NCBI RefSeq assembly: GCF_015910445.1
Contig: NZ_CP048882.1
Span: 1,054,001-1,118,000, forward strand
Direction: 5' to 3'
DNA length: 64,000 nt
Source: Streptomyces bathyalis
Lineage (GTDB): Bacteria > Actinomycetota > Actinomycetes > Streptomycetales > Streptomycetaceae
Below, in pieces: positions 17,850 through 28,728 of the stretch (positions are counted from its first letter, which is position 1; each line of letters starts with the position of its first letter). The notes under the pieces are model-generated. The model worked only from the letters and a program-made list of their open reading frames with translations, had not been told where the DNA came from and made no database searches. The translations under genes were made by a program, and so were the position numbers.

Positions 17850-18950
17850 ATGAGCGCACAACCGCCTGCGTCCGTCCCCCCTGAGAACCCCCGGCCCCCG
17901 GACCGCGCGGTGTACGAACCGGCGCGCAGCACGAGCACCGTTCCGCGACCCGGAAGCGACTTCGCACAGTTGTCGAAACGGATCGTGGCCGCTGGTCTGA
18001 TGCGCCGGCGAACCGGCTACTACACGCTTCGGATCACGCTCGTGATCGTGCTGTACGCCGTGGGCTGGGCCGTGTTCCTGCTGCTCGGCGAGAGCTGGTG
18101 GAGCCTGGCCGTGGCCGGGTATCTGGCGCTCGTGTTCGGGCAAGTGGCACTCGTGGCACACGACGTGGCCCACCGCCAGGTCTTCCGGCGGCGCAGGGCG
18201 AGTGAGCGCGTCGGGCGGCTCGCCGGAAACCTGGGCATCGGCATGGGCTACGGCTGGTGGCAGGACAAGCACACCCGGCACCACGCCCATCCCAACCATG
18301 AGGAGCTGGACCCGGACGTCACGCCCGACCTGTTGGTGTGGAACCAGGCTCAGGCACGGTCAGCACGGGGCCTGACGCGGCTGATCGGGCGCACGCAGGC
18401 CTTCCTGTTCTTACCGCTGCTCGCTCTGGAAGGCTTCAATCTGCACGTCTCAGGGGTGAGAGCGCTGAGGAACCGGGCGGTGAAACGGCGCGGCCTGGAG
18501 GGGAGCTTGCTGTTCGCGCACTTCGGGCTGTATCTGACAGCGCTGTTCCTGGTGCTTCCGCCGGTCCTGGCCCTGACCTTCATTGCGGTCCACCAGTGTC
18601 TGTTCGGCCTCTACCTCGGTTCCATCTTCGCCCCCAACCACAAGGGAATGCCGATGATGCGGGGTGAGGAACGCCCGGATTTCCTGCGGCGTCAGGTGCT
18701 CACGTCGCGGAACGTGTGCGGCGGATGGTTCACGGACATCGCGCTGGGCGGACTGAACCACCAGATCGAGCACCACCTCTTCCCCAGCATGCCGAGCCCG
18801 CAGCTCCGCAAGGCCCAACCCATGGTCCGGCAGTACTGCGCGGAGATGGGTGTGGACTACCTCGAGACCGGGCTCATCGCCTCATACCGGCAGGCGCTCA
18901 GGAGTCTGCACCACGCCGGAGCGCCCCTCCGGACGGACCGCTCCCGGTGA
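17850..18950 (+). CDS. Membrane fatty acid desaturase
   Basis: 366 residues. The three histidine boxes that hold the di-iron centre are complete: HDVAH (104-108), HTRHH (141-145) and HQIEHHLFP with H304, H308 and H309. Hydrophobic helices surround them (about 60-105 and 220-260). Proteins of this type introduce a double bond into membrane-bound or CoA/ACP-linked fatty acids using O2 and ferredoxin or NAD(P)H-derived electrons. The HxxxH/HxxHH/HxxHH spacing and the C-terminal box resemble DesA3-like or front-end desaturases. No reductase or ferredoxin gene is adjacent. Confidence 0.93.
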   Translation: MSAQPPASVPPENPRPPDRAVYEPARSTSTVPRPGSDFAQLSKRIVAAGLMRRRTGYYTLRITLVIVLYAVGWAVFLLLGESWWSLAVAGYLALVFGQVALVAHDVAHRQVFRRRRASERVGRLAGNLGIGMGYGWWQDKHTRHHAHPNHEELDPDVTPDLLVWNQAQARSARGLTRLIGRTQAFLFLPLLALEGFNLHVSGVRALRNRAVKRRGLEGSLLFAHFGLYLTALFLVLPPVLALTFIAVHQCLFGLYLGSIFAPNHKGMPMMRGEERPDFLRRQVLTSRNVCGGWFTDIALGGLNHQIEHHLFPSMPSPQLRKAQPMVRQYCAEMGVDYLETGLIASYRQALRSLHHAGAPLRTDRSR

Positions 18951-18988
18951 CACCGGGCGCCGCAGCGGCTGCCTCCGGCGCGGCCGAC

Positions 18989-19028
18989 CCCCTCGTACCC
19001 GGCCAGCGGGTCAGGCGGCGACGAGGGG
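18989..19028. terminator. Inverted repeat between convergent genes
   Basis: CCCCTCGT (18989-18996) and ACGAGGGG (19021-19028) form a perfect 8-bp stem with a 24-nt loop in the 87-bp space between the convergent desaturase and glycerate kinase genes. It could act as a bidirectional terminator. The evidence is the symmetry and position only. Confidence 0.35.
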
Positions 19029-19037
19029 CCCGTCCAC

Positions 19038-20174
19038 TCAGAGGCAGTCCTCGGCGAGACGTTCCGCCAGCTGTTCCAGGAGGGGGCCTGCCTGCGAGAT
19101 GCAGCGGGCCGTGTCCTTCTCCAAGTCCGTGAGGGCGTAGACGCGCTCGATGCCGGTGCCCTTGAGGGCCTTGTTGTCGAGGGCGAGCCGTCCGCACACC
19201 GCGAGGACGGGCTTGCCCGCCTTACGCGCCGCGGCGGCGACGCCCGCGGGGGCCTTGCCGTGGAGGGTCTGCTCGTCGAGCGAGCCCTCCCCGGTGATCA
19301 CCAGGTCGGCGTTCTGCAGGGCGCGGGCGAAGCCCAGCACCTCCAGCAGCACGTCGATGCCGGGACGGAACGTCGCATTCAGGCCGACCAGCGCGCCGTA
19401 GCCGATGCCGCCGGCCGCGCCCGCGCCGGGTGCCTCCGCGGTCTCAGCCGCTCTCGGCCCCACCGAGTCGCCCATCACTCGCACGAAGTGCGTCAGCGCC
19501 GCGTCGAGGACCTTCACGTCCTCCTCGCCCGCGCCCTTCTGCGGGCCGTAGACCGCGGCGGCGCCCTTCGGGCCGGTGAGCGGGTTGTCGACGTCGCTGG
19601 CGAGCACGACCTGGATGTCCTTGAGGCGTTCGTCGAGGCCCGAGAGATCGGCGGAGACCATCTCCACAAGCGGTCCGCCGCCGTGCGGCACAGGGTCGCC
19701 GTCCTCGTCGAGGAACCGGGCACCGAGCGCTTCGAGCATGCCGGCGCCGCCGTCCGTCGTCGCGGAGCCGCCCACGCCGAGGACGATGGTGCGGGCGCCC
19801 GCCTCGACGGCGGCGAGAAGCAGTTCGCCGGTGCCGCGCGTCGTGGCGGTCAGCGGTGCGAAGACGCCTGGCGGCATCAGTTCCAGCCCGGAGGCCTCGG
19901 CCATCTCGACCACGGCCGTTCCGTCGCGCAGCGCGAAGGCCGCGGTGACGGGGGCGCCGAGCGGTCCGGTGACCTCCACCTCGTGGCGCTCGAAGCCGCC
20001 GGCGACCGCTGCCGCCACCGTCCCGTCGCCGCCGTCGGCCACGGGGAGCGATTCCACGCTCGCGCCGGGCCGCGCCCGCCTGATCCCTGCTGTGATCCGC
20101 TCGGCGACCTCGACGGCCGTCAGCGAGCCCTTGAACTTGTCCGCGGCGATCAGTACGCGCGCCGTCGTCGTCAT
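19038..20174 (-). CDS. Glycerate kinase (GlxK/GarK family)
   Basis: 378 residues. It phosphorylates D-glycerate with ATP, linking glyoxylate or glycerate breakdown to glycolysis. Family marks seen: ADKFKGSLTAVEVAERI at the N-terminus, LPVADGGDGT, the glycine-rich GVGGSATTDGGAGML, LASDVDNPLTGPKGAA and VITGEGSLDEQTLHGK near the C-terminus. The length is normal. It is monocistronic on the minus strand. The ethylmalonyl-CoA pathway upstream consumes glyoxylate, so a metabolic link is possible but not shown. Confidence 0.95.
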   Translation of the reverse strand: MTTTARVLIAADKFKGSLTAVEVAERITAGIRRARPGASVESLPVADGGDGTVAAAVAGGFERHEVEVTGPLGAPVTAAFALRDGTAVVEMAEASGLELMPPGVFAPLTATTRGTGELLLAAVEAGARTIVLGVGGSATTDGGAGMLEALGARFLDEDGDPVPHGGGPLVEMVSADLSGLDERLKDIQVVLASDVDNPLTGPKGAAAVYGPQKGAGEEDVKVLDAALTHFVRVMGDSVGPRAAETAEAPGAGAAGGIGYGALVGLNATFRPGIDVLLEVLGFARALQNADLVITGEGSLDEQTLHGKAPAGVAAAARKAGKPVLAVCGRLALDNKALKGTGIERVYALTDLEKDTARCISQAGPLLEQLAERLAEDCL

Positions 20175-20366
20175 GGTTCTGCCCCTGGGTCTGTTTACGT
20201 TCGAACAGGCAGTCGCGCCGGTGCGACCTTATCCGTCACGGGCCCCCTGCCACCATGGGCTATGCAACGACTGCCCTTCCGGGCTTCCCGTGCCGAAGGT
20301 CCCGGAAGGCCCGGCCCGAAGGTCCGGGCGGGGAGATCCGCCGGGGCTCGGCGGCCCGCCGGAGCC

Positions 20367-21794
20367 TCAGGAGCGCCGCCGCAGCTCCCGCCAGACCGCC
20401 CGAGCCGCATGATGTCCGGACATTCCGTGCACCCCCGGGCCGGGCGGCGTGGAGGAGGAGCACAGGAAGACAGCCGGGTGGGCGGTGCTGTAGGGGACGG
20501 ACGTCAGCTTCGGACGGATCAGAAGCTGGAGCCCGTCGGCCGCACCCGCGCAGAAGTCGCCGCCGACGTAATTGGCGTTGCGGGCGGCCAGTTGGGGCGG
20601 TCCGGCCGTGGCACGCGCCAGCACCAGGTCGCGGAACCCCGGTGCGAAACGCTCCAGTTGGGCTTCGACGGCCTCGGTGGCGTCGCCCTCCCAGCCGTTC
20701 GGGACGTGCCCGTACGCCCAGAAGACGTGCTTGCCCTTCGGCGCTCGGGACTTGTCGACCAGGCTCGGCTGTGCGGTGATCAGGAAGGGCCGCTCCGGCG
20801 CGTGACCCGAGACGGCGGCCTTGAGGGCGGTGCCGATCGCGCCCGCCGTCGGGCCGACGTGGACGGTGCCCGCGCGGCGGGCCGCCTCGGACGTCCACGG
20901 CACGGGCCCGTCCAGCGCATAGTCGATCTTGAAGACGCCGGCTCCGTAGCGGAAGCCGTCGTAGGCGTTGCCGAGCCCCGCGATGCGGGCGAGCGCACGG
21001 GGCGAGGTGTCGAAGATGTAGGCGCGGGCCGGGGGCAGTTCGTCGAGGCGCTTCACCTCCGTGCCGGTGTGGATCTGCCCGCCCTGCGCGCGTAGATACG
21101 CGGCGAGAGCGTCCGAGATGGCCTGTGAGCCGCCGCGCGGCAGCGGCCAGCCGGCCCTGTGCGCGGCCAAGGCGAAGGTCAGGGCCGCTCCGCTCATGGC
21201 GGGGGTGGACAGCGGGGCGATGACGTGACCGCCGAGGCCGGCCATGAGTGCGCGCGCCTTCTCGTCGCGGAAGCGGAGGTTGAGCAGGTTCACCGGCTGC
21301 AGCGCCGTCAGCCCGAACCGGGCGAGCAGCAGCGGGTTGTAGGGGAAGCGGCCGTTGAACCACGAACCCATGCCGAGGAAGTCGGCAGCGAGGGTCTCCC
21401 ACTTGGCGAGGAACGGCTCGACCATGCGCCGGTAGGTACCGGCGTCACGCGGACCGAGCGAGACGGCCGTCTCGCTGACGGAGCGGGAGAGGACGGCTGC
21501 CGTGCCGTCAGGGAAGGGGTTGGCCATGCACAGTTCGGGGTGCAGCCACTCCAGCCCGTACTTCTCCAGCGGCATGCTGTTGAACGCGGGGGAAACCGCC
21601 GCCGTGGGATGCACCGCGGAGCACGGGTCGTGCCGGAATCCCGACAGCGTGAGTTCCTCCGTGCGGGCTCCGCCGCCCACGGTCTCCTTCGCCTCGAAGA
21701 GTTCGACGGAGAAGCCGCGTCGGGCCAGTTCGACCGCCGCGGTCAGCCCGTTGGGGCCTGCTCCGACGACGACCGCGTCACGGATCGATGGCAC
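20367..21794 (-). CDS. FAD-dependent oxidoreductase (CrtI/phytoene-desaturase-like)
   Basis: 475 residues from a GTG with GGGAGAG ahead. The FAD-binding site is [20 protein letters not shown], followed by the CrtI-like [25 protein letters not shown]. Near the C-terminus [19 protein letters not shown] is the usual second FAD motif. The broad family includes carotenoid desaturases, amine oxidases and all-trans-retinol saturase-like proteins. There is no carotenoid gene nearby, so a role in carotenoid synthesis is not supported. It lies 42 bp downstream of an IMPase-family gene on the same strand. Confidence 0.88.
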   Translation of the reverse strand: MPSIRDAVVVGAGPNGLTAAVELARRGFSVELFEAKETVGGGARTEELTLSGFRHDPCSAVHPTAAVSPAFNSMPLEKYGLEWLHPELCMANPFPDGTAAVLSRSVSETAVSLGPRDAGTYRRMVEPFLAKWETLAADFLGMGSWFNGRFPYNPLLLARFGLTALQPVNLLNLRFRDEKARALMAGLGGHVIAPLSTPAMSGAALTFALAAHRAGWPLPRGGSQAISDALAAYLRAQGGQIHTGTEVKRLDELPPARAYIFDTSPRALARIAGLGNAYDGFRYGAGVFKIDYALDGPVPWTSEAARRAGTVHVGPTAGAIGTALKAAVSGHAPERPFLITAQPSLVDKSRAPKGKHVFWAYGHVPNGWEGDATEAVEAQLERFAPGFRDLVLARATAGPPQLAARNANYVGGDFCAGAADGLQLLIRPKLTSVPYSTAHPAVFLCSSSTPPGPGVHGMSGHHAARAVWRELRRRS

Positions 21795-21836
21795 TGTCGG
21801 CTCTCCCCTCGCCTATGAGGTCGCGCGCCGCACCGG

Positions 21837-22655
21837 TCAGCGTCCGGCGCGCAGCAGCCCCACCATACGCCGGGCCGTACCGGCGTCCCGCGCCGCGGTG
21901 AACGGCAGCGCGTTGCCTCCGGCGAGACGGAACGGCTCCCCCGCGACGGTGCGGCTCTCGCCGCCCGCCTCCGCCACCAGGAGCAGCCCAGCCGCGTGGT
22001 CCCACGCGGCCTCCCAGCTGAAGGCGACGGCGTCGACGCGGCCGCGCGCCACCGACAGATACTCCAGCCCGGCGGACCCGCAGGGGCGGGGTGCCACACC
22101 CTCGGTACGCAGCCCGAGCAGCGACCGCTTCTGCTCGTCGGTGGTGAAGTCCGGGTGGGAGGTGGCCACTTCGAGGACCTTGTCCTCCTCGGGGGACCCG
22201 GCGCACAGCACGTCTCCGTTGAGCAGCGCGCCGCCGCGGTGCCGGGCGATCGCCATCTCGTCCGGGACGGGTGCGTAGGTCCAGGAGGCGAGGAGCTCGC
22301 CGTAGCGGGCGAGGGCGACCAGTGTGCAGAAGCCCTCGTGGCCGCGTACGAACTGCCGTGTGCCGTCGATCGGGTCCACGATCCACACGGGTGCGTCGCC
22401 GTGCAGGGCTTCGTACGTGGCGGGCTTGGCGTGCACCGCCTCCTCCCCGACGACGACGGAGCCGGGCAGCAGGGCCACCAGCTCCCTGGACAGCTGCTCC
22501 TCCGCGCGCTGATCGGCGACGGTCACGAGGTCGTGGGGGCCGCTCTTCTGCACCACTTCGTCATCGGCGAGCTGACGCCAACGCGGCGTCACCTCCTCCG
22601 CGACAGCCCTGCGCACAGCGCCCTCGACTGCTGTCACCAGCTCATCGTCGATCAT
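21837..22655 (-). CDS. Inositol monophosphatase-family phosphatase (HisN-like)
   Basis: 272 residues from the ATG at 22655. The metal-binding signature is VGEEAVH, then WIVDPIDGTRQFVRG, and the C-terminal EAAWDHAAGLLLVAEAGG. These enzymes remove phosphate from inositol phosphate, histidinol phosphate or similar small substrates with Mg2+. The TRQF sequence after DPIDG, in place of TNFV, is seen in HisN-type histidinol phosphatases. That assignment is tentative because no his genes are near. It shares a strand and close spacing with the FAD enzyme. Confidence 0.88.
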   Translation of the reverse strand: MIDDELVTAVEGAVRRAVAEEVTPRWRQLADDEVVQKSGPHDLVTVADQRAEEQLSRELVALLPGSVVVGEEAVHAKPATYEALHGDAPVWIVDPIDGTRQFVRGHEGFCTLVALARYGELLASWTYAPVPDEMAIARHRGGALLNGDVLCAGSPEEDKVLEVATSHPDFTTDEQKRSLLGLRTEGVAPRPCGSAGLEYLSVARGRVDAVAFSWEAAWDHAAGLLLVAEAGGESRTVAGEPFRLAGGNALPFTAARDAGTARRMVGLLRAGR

Positions 22656-22720
22656 GCGCCCATCAAAGCACGGGGTGCCCGCGGTGCGCCCTCCCCCTGC
22701 CTCCGGGGTTCCTGCCGACG

Positions 22721-24568
22721 TCAACGCCCCACCGCGTAGCCCTGCATGCCGCGCGGGTTGGCGCCGGCGCTGAGCACCCCGGTCTCCGGGTCACGCGCGA
22801 CGGCGCACAGCCGGCCCTCCGACCAGGCCGGGCCGATCTCGACGTCGTGACCGCGCCGGCGCAGCCCGTCGGTCACCGCCTGCGGCGCCCGGGCCTCGAT
22901 GGTGACGTTGCCGGGCCGCATCGCTCGCGGATAGAAGGAGCCGGGGAAGCTCTCGGTGTGCCAGTTGGGGGCGTCGATCGCGCCCTGAAGGTCGAGCCCG
23001 CCGCGTACGTGCGGGCGCAGCGCTGCGGCGAGGAAGAAGTGGAGCTGCCACTGGTCCTGCTGGTCGCCGCCGGGCGTACCGAACGCGAGCACGGGCCGGC
23101 CGTCTCGCAGCGCCAGCGACGGCGTGAGCGTGGTGCGGGGGCGGCGGCCCGGCGTCAGGGAGTTGGGCAGGCCGGGCTCCAGCCAGGTCATCTGGAGCCG
23201 GGTGCCGAGCGGGAAGCCGAGTTCGGGGACGACCGGGTTGGAGTGGAGCCAGCCGCCGCTGGGGGTGGCGCTGATCATGTTGCCCCAGCGGTCCACGACG
23301 TCGATGTGGCAGGTGTCGCCGCGGGTGACCCCGTCGCGGGCGACGGTGGGCTCTCCGGCTCCGGCCGAGACGGCCAGGGGGTCGAACCCGGCCTGGCCGC
23401 TTGCGACAGCGGTCGCGTGCGCGGACAGGCGGGGCTCGCGGCCGTCGGGGCTGCCGGGGCGCAGTTCGCGGGAGGCGCTGTCGCCGATGAGGGCGCGCCG
23501 CGCGGAGTTGTACCCGTCGGAGAGCAGCGCCTCGACGGGAACGGCGGAGGGGCCGTCGGCGTCCCCGTACCACGCCTCGCGGTCTGCCATGGCGAGCTTG
23601 GTGCCCTCGATGAGGCGATGGACGAACGCCCCGTCCCCCGAGGCGGATCCGGTCGGCGCGTCGTCGAACTGCACGTCCGCGGCGGTCACTTCGTCCGGCA
23701 GGAGCGCGAGCTGCTGGAGCAGGGCGGGGCCTTGGGACCAGGGGCCCGCCTTGCAGACCGTCCAGCCGTTCCAGTCGTAGGTGACGGGGTCCTCGTACGT
23801 GGCCTCCCAGCTCGCGAGGTCGTCGCCGGTGAGGGTGCCGGTGTGGCGCTCCCCCGAGGTGTCCATGGTGGGCCGGGCGGAGGCCGCGAGGAGGGCGTCG
23901 GCGACGAAGCCCTCACGCCATGTTCGGCGCGCGGCTTCGATGACCTGTTCGCGCCCCGGTCCGGCAGCGGCGGCCTCGGACAGCAGCCGCTGCCAGGTCG
24001 CGGCCAGCGCCGGATTCTTCAGCAGCGAGCCGGGGGCGGGCGCTCGGCCGTCCGCGAGGTACAGGGCCGCGGAGGTGGGCCATTCCGTCTCGAAGAGTTC
24101 CCGTACGGTCTCCACCGTCTCGCCGACGCGTTCGACCGCGGGGTGGCCGCGCTCGGCGTAGCCGATGGCGTAGCCGAGGATCCGCTCCAGGGACTGAGTG
24201 CCGTGGTCGCGCAGCAGCGTCATCCACGCGTCGAAGGCGCCCGGCACGGCGGCGGCCAGGGGGCCGGTGCCGGGGACGAGTTCGAGGCCGAGGGACGTGT
24301 AGTGCTCCACGGTCGCGCCGCGCGGTGCTACGCCCTGCCCGCACAGCACCTTTACGGGGCCGTCTGCGGGGGCGATGAGGATGGGCACCTCGCCGGCGGG
24401 GCCGTTCAGGTGCGGTTCGACGACCTGCAGCACGAAGCCCGCGGCGACGGCGGCGTCGTAGGCGTTGCCGCCGTCCTCCAGCACGGCCATCGCGGTCTGC
24501 GAGGCGAGCCAGTGGGTGGAGGAGGCCATGCCGAAGGTGCCTTGGAGGGTGGGGCGGGTCGTGAACAC
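22721..24568 (-). CDS. Gamma-glutamyltransferase / acylase-like Ntn hydrolase
   Basis: 615 residues from the GTG at 24568, which has GCAGGGAG ahead and starts FTTRPTLQGTFGMASS. The family is made as a proenzyme that cuts itself before a Thr/Ser; the expected nucleophile is the Thr of VTRGDTCHIDVVDRWGN. The N-terminal AMAVLEDGGNAYDAAVAAGF and C-terminal TPGGDQQDQWQLHFF are typical. No signal peptide is visible, so it is probably cytoplasmic, unlike periplasmic GGT. It sits 107 bp downstream of a five-gene peptide ABC importer on the same strand, suggesting that imported gamma-glutamyl or other peptides are broken down here. Confidence 0.9.
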   Translation of the reverse strand: MFTTRPTLQGTFGMASSTHWLASQTAMAVLEDGGNAYDAAVAAGFVLQVVEPHLNGPAGEVPILIAPADGPVKVLCGQGVAPRGATVEHYTSLGLELVPGTGPLAAAVPGAFDAWMTLLRDHGTQSLERILGYAIGYAERGHPAVERVGETVETVRELFETEWPTSAALYLADGRAPAPGSLLKNPALAATWQRLLSEAAAAGPGREQVIEAARRTWREGFVADALLAASARPTMDTSGERHTGTLTGDDLASWEATYEDPVTYDWNGWTVCKAGPWSQGPALLQQLALLPDEVTAADVQFDDAPTGSASGDGAFVHRLIEGTKLAMADREAWYGDADGPSAVPVEALLSDGYNSARRALIGDSASRELRPGSPDGREPRLSAHATAVASGQAGFDPLAVSAGAGEPTVARDGVTRGDTCHIDVVDRWGNMISATPSGGWLHSNPVVPELGFPLGTRLQMTWLEPGLPNSLTPGRRPRTTLTPSLALRDGRPVLAFGTPGGDQQDQWQLHFFLAAALRPHVRGGLDLQGAIDAPNWHTESFPGSFYPRAMRPGNVTIEARAPQAVTDGLRRRGHDVEIGPAWSEGRLCAVARDPETGVLSAGANPRGMQGYAVGR

Positions 24569-24675
24569 GGGTGGTGCGGCTCCCTGCTTCGTGGGCTGTG
24601 CTTTGTGGGCTGGTGTGCTGTCGGGTTCTTCTGCCGTCGGGTTCCCCTTGTGCTTGCGGTGATCCGCCGGCTTGT

Positions 24676-25748
24676 TCAGGTGCCGGAGTGTGCCGTCGCT
24701 GCCGCGTCCGGCGCGGTTCCGTCGTCCGCCACGAGGTGACAGGCGACCATGCGCCCGCCGTTCGCTCCGGGCAGTGTGCGGTGCTCGGGCGCCTGCGTAC
24801 GGCACCGTTCGACCGCGAGGGGACAGCGGGTGTGGAAGCGGCAGTGGTCCACAGTCTGTGCCGTGCCCGCGGCCTTGGGGAAGACGGGGCCGGTCAGATC
24901 GCCCTGCAGCACGATCCGCTGCCGTGCGCGCTGAACGGGCGGGTCGGGCACGGGCACGGCGGAGAGCAGTGCCTGCGTGTACGGGTGCTTCGGCGCGGCG
25001 AACAGGTCGGCGGCCGGGGCCACTTCGATGATCTCGCCGAGGTACATGACGGCGATGCGGTCGGCCAGGAACTCCACGGCGGCCAGGTCGTGCGTGATGA
25101 ACAGGCAGCCGAAGCCGCGGTCGCGCTGAAGGTCCGCCAGCAGGTTGAGCACGGATGCCTGCACGGAGACGTCGAGGGCCGACGTCGGCTCGTCCGCGAC
25201 GAGCAGCATCGGGTCCACGGCGAGCGCACGGGCGATGGAGACGCGCTGACGCTGCCCGCCGGACAGCTCGTGCGGGCGGCGTTCGGCCGTCCCGGGCGGC
25301 AGCCCGACCTGGCCCAGCAGCTTCTCCACACGCTCCCGCAGCTCGGAACCGCTCGCCATCCGGTGCAGCGTGAGCGGTTCGCCGACGATGCGGGAGACGC
25401 GCATCCGCGGGTCCAGCGACGCGGAGGGGTCCTGGTAGACGATGTTGAAGTCCTTGCGCAGGGGGCGCAGTTTGCGGGGTGAGAGCCGCGTGATGTCGGT
25501 GCCGCCGATGCGGACCGTGCCGGCGGTGGGGGTGTCGAGCCGCACGATGCATCGTCCGACAGTCGACTTGCCGGAGCCGGACTCACCGACGAGGCCCACG
25601 ACTTCGCCGCGTCCCACGGTCAGGGACACCCCGTCGACGGCACGAACCGTGCCGCGTCCACGGGGTGCGGTGAAGTGCCGTACCAGGCCGTCCACTTCGA
25701 GGGCGGATGCGTCCACCGCCGCGCCGGTGGTCCCTTCTGCGGGCTTGT

Positions 25749-25752
<4 letters not shown>
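24676..25752 (-). CDS. Oligopeptide ABC transporter ATP-binding protein (OppF/DppF type)
   Basis: 358 residues from the GTG at 25752, with GGGAGGGAG upstream; a longer open frame upstream lies inside the partner gene. Walker A is GESGSGKST, the signature is LSGGQRQRVSIARAL and Walker B is LLVADEPTSALD. The C-terminal domain has the peptide-transporter motif with cysteines (CRFHTRCPLAVERC), which in some OppF proteins binds an iron-sulfur cluster. The start overlaps the OppD-type gene by 4 bp. It powers uptake together with that subunit. Confidence 0.95.
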
Positions 25753-26857
<1,105 letters not shown>

Positions 26858-26861
<4 letters not shown>

Positions 26862-27778
26862 CGGGTCACCCCCCTTGGGTCGAGCACGTCGCGCAGCCCG
26901 TCACCGAAGAGGTTGAAGGCCAGCGTCGCGGCGACGATGGCCAGTCCCGGGAAGACGGCCATCCAGGGCGCCGCCGCGATGTAGGGCTGTGCGCTGGAGA
27001 GCATCACGCCGAGCGAGGGGTCCGGCGGCTGCACGCCGAGGCCGAGGAAGCTGAGCAGCGCCTCGCCGATGATCGCGGTGGGTACGCCGACCGTGGCCTG
27101 TACGAGCAGCGCCGAGGCGGCGTTGGGAAGGATGTGCCGGGCCAGCACCGTGCCGTCACCGCCGCCGCCGGCGATGGTCGCCCCTATGTAGTCGAGGTGC
27201 TTCAGCCGCAGGGTCTCGGCGCGCATCACGCGTATGACCTGCGGTACGAGTGAGATGCCGATGGCGATCGTCGCGTTCAGCAGCGACGGGCCCAGCACGG
27301 CGGCGAGCCCGACGGCCAGCACCAGGAAGGGGAAGGCGAGCAGCGTGTCGGTGAGGCGGGAGACGAGGGAGTCGGCGAACCGCCCGTAGTACCCGGCGAT
27401 CAGGCCGAACGGCACGCCCACGACGAACGCCAGCGCCACCGCCAGCACTCCCACCTGCATGGAGGCGCGGGCGCCGTGGATCACGCGGGAGAGCTGGTCG
27501 CGGCCGAGGTCGTCGGTGCCGAGCCAGTGGTCCGGACCCGGTGCGGCCAGGGCGGAGCCGAAGTCGGCACGTGCCGGGTCGTAAGGGGCTATGAGCGGCG
27601 CGGCGAGCGCGACGAGCACGAAGACCGCCGCGATGACCCCACCGGTGAACGCGAGCTTGTTGCGGCCCAGTTGACGTAGCGCACGCTTCGGCCGTGCCGG
27701 TGCGGCCGGGGGTTCGGGGGCCCCGGCGCGCGTCCCGTCCGGCCCGGCGCCTTCCGCGGCTTCGGTGACCGTGCTCAC
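26858..27778 (-). CDS. Peptide ABC transporter permease (DppC type)
   Basis: 306 residues from the GTG at 27778, overlapping the DppB-type gene by 4 bp. The N-terminus is a 35-residue soluble tail, then a first membrane helix (FTGGVIAAVFVLVALAAPLIA), the periplasmic motif HWLGTDDLGRDQLSRVIHGAR typical of DppC, and five more helices. The EAA loop that contacts the ATPase is around YIGATIAGGGGDGTVLARHILPN. It pairs with the DppB-type permease to form the channel. Confidence 0.94.
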
Positions 27779-28728
27779 TGTGCACCTCCCAGCCTGATGC
27801 GCGGGTCGATGACGGAGTAGAGGAGGTCGACGGCGAGGTTGACGAGGATGTAGCCGGTGGCGGTGAAGAGCACGACGCCCTGCACCATCGCGTAGTCGCG
27901 GGTGAACACGGCGTCGATCATCAGCTTGCCGAAGCCCGGCAGGACGAAGATCTGCTCCGTGACGACCGCGCCGGAGATCAGGTGGCCCAGCTGGAGGCCC
28001 AGCACTGTGACGACGGTGACCAGCGAGTTGCGCAGCGCGTGCCCGCCGACGACCTGGTGCGGTGCGAGGCCCTTGGCGCGGGCGGTGCGCACGTAGTCGG
28101 CCGACAGCGACTCCAGCATCGCCGCTCTCGTCTGCCGCATCACGATGGCCGCCAGGCCGCTGCCGAGGACTATGACGGGCAGCACCATGCGCCGCAGGTT
28201 CTCCAGCGGATCGGTGCCGAAGGGCACGAAGCCCGACGCCGCGAACACCGGTACGGCGATGGCGAATCCCAGGATGAGGACGATGCCGAGCCAGAAGTTC
28301 GGAACCGAAAGCCCCAGCAGGGCAACGGTGTTGGCCAGCCACTCGGCGGGCCTGCCGCGCCTCACGGCGGCGACCACTCCGGCGCCGATGCCGACGACGA
28401 CGGCCAGGAGCAGGGAGAGCAGGGCGAGTTCGAGGGTGACGGGCAAGGCGTCGAAGATGCCGTCGACGACGGGAAGGCCGGTGCGCGCGGAGGTGCCGAG
28501 GTCGCCGGTCACGGCGTTCTCGACGTAACGCGCGTACTGCACGGCGATGTTCTGGTCGAGTCCGTACTGGCGGCGGATCGCCTCCAGTGCCTCCGGGTTG
28601 GTCTCCTCGCCGGCGAGTGCGCGTGCCGTGTCGCCCGGCATGGCTCGCACCCCGAGGAAGACGACGATGCTGACCAGGACCAGCGTCAGTCCCGACTGGC
28701 CCAGCCGGCGCAGCACATACCGGGTCAT
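27775..28728 (-). CDS. Peptide ABC transporter permease (DppB type)
   Basis: 317 residues. The DppB start MTRYVLRRLGQSGLTLVLVSIVVF, the long external loop with RRQYGLDQNIAVQYARYV, and the EAA motif DYVRTARAKGLAPHQVVGGHALRN are complete. Six membrane helices are expected. The start overlaps the solute-binding lipoprotein gene by 4 bp, so all five transporter genes are translationally coupled. Confidence 0.95.
   Translation of the reverse strand: MTRYVLRRLGQSGLTLVLVSIVVFLGVRAMPGDTARALAGEETNPEALEAIRRQYGLDQNIAVQYARYVENAVTGDLGTSARTGLPVVDGIFDALPVTLELALLSLLLAVVVGIGAGVVAAVRRGRPAEWLANTVALLGLSVPNFWLGIVLILGFAIAVPVFAASGFVPFGTDPLENLRRMVLPVIVLGSGLAAIVMRQTRAAMLESLSADYVRTARAKGLAPHQVVGGHALRNSLVTVVTVLGLQLGHLISGAVVTEQIFVLPGFGKLMIDAVFTRDYAMVQGVVLFTATGYILVNLAVDLLYSVIDPRIRLGGAQ

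Noticed and set aside
20367..21794. Carotenoid gene cluster around the CrtI-like protein
   Set aside because: No crtB, crtE or crtY homologue is nearby and the protein belongs to a broad flavoenzyme family.
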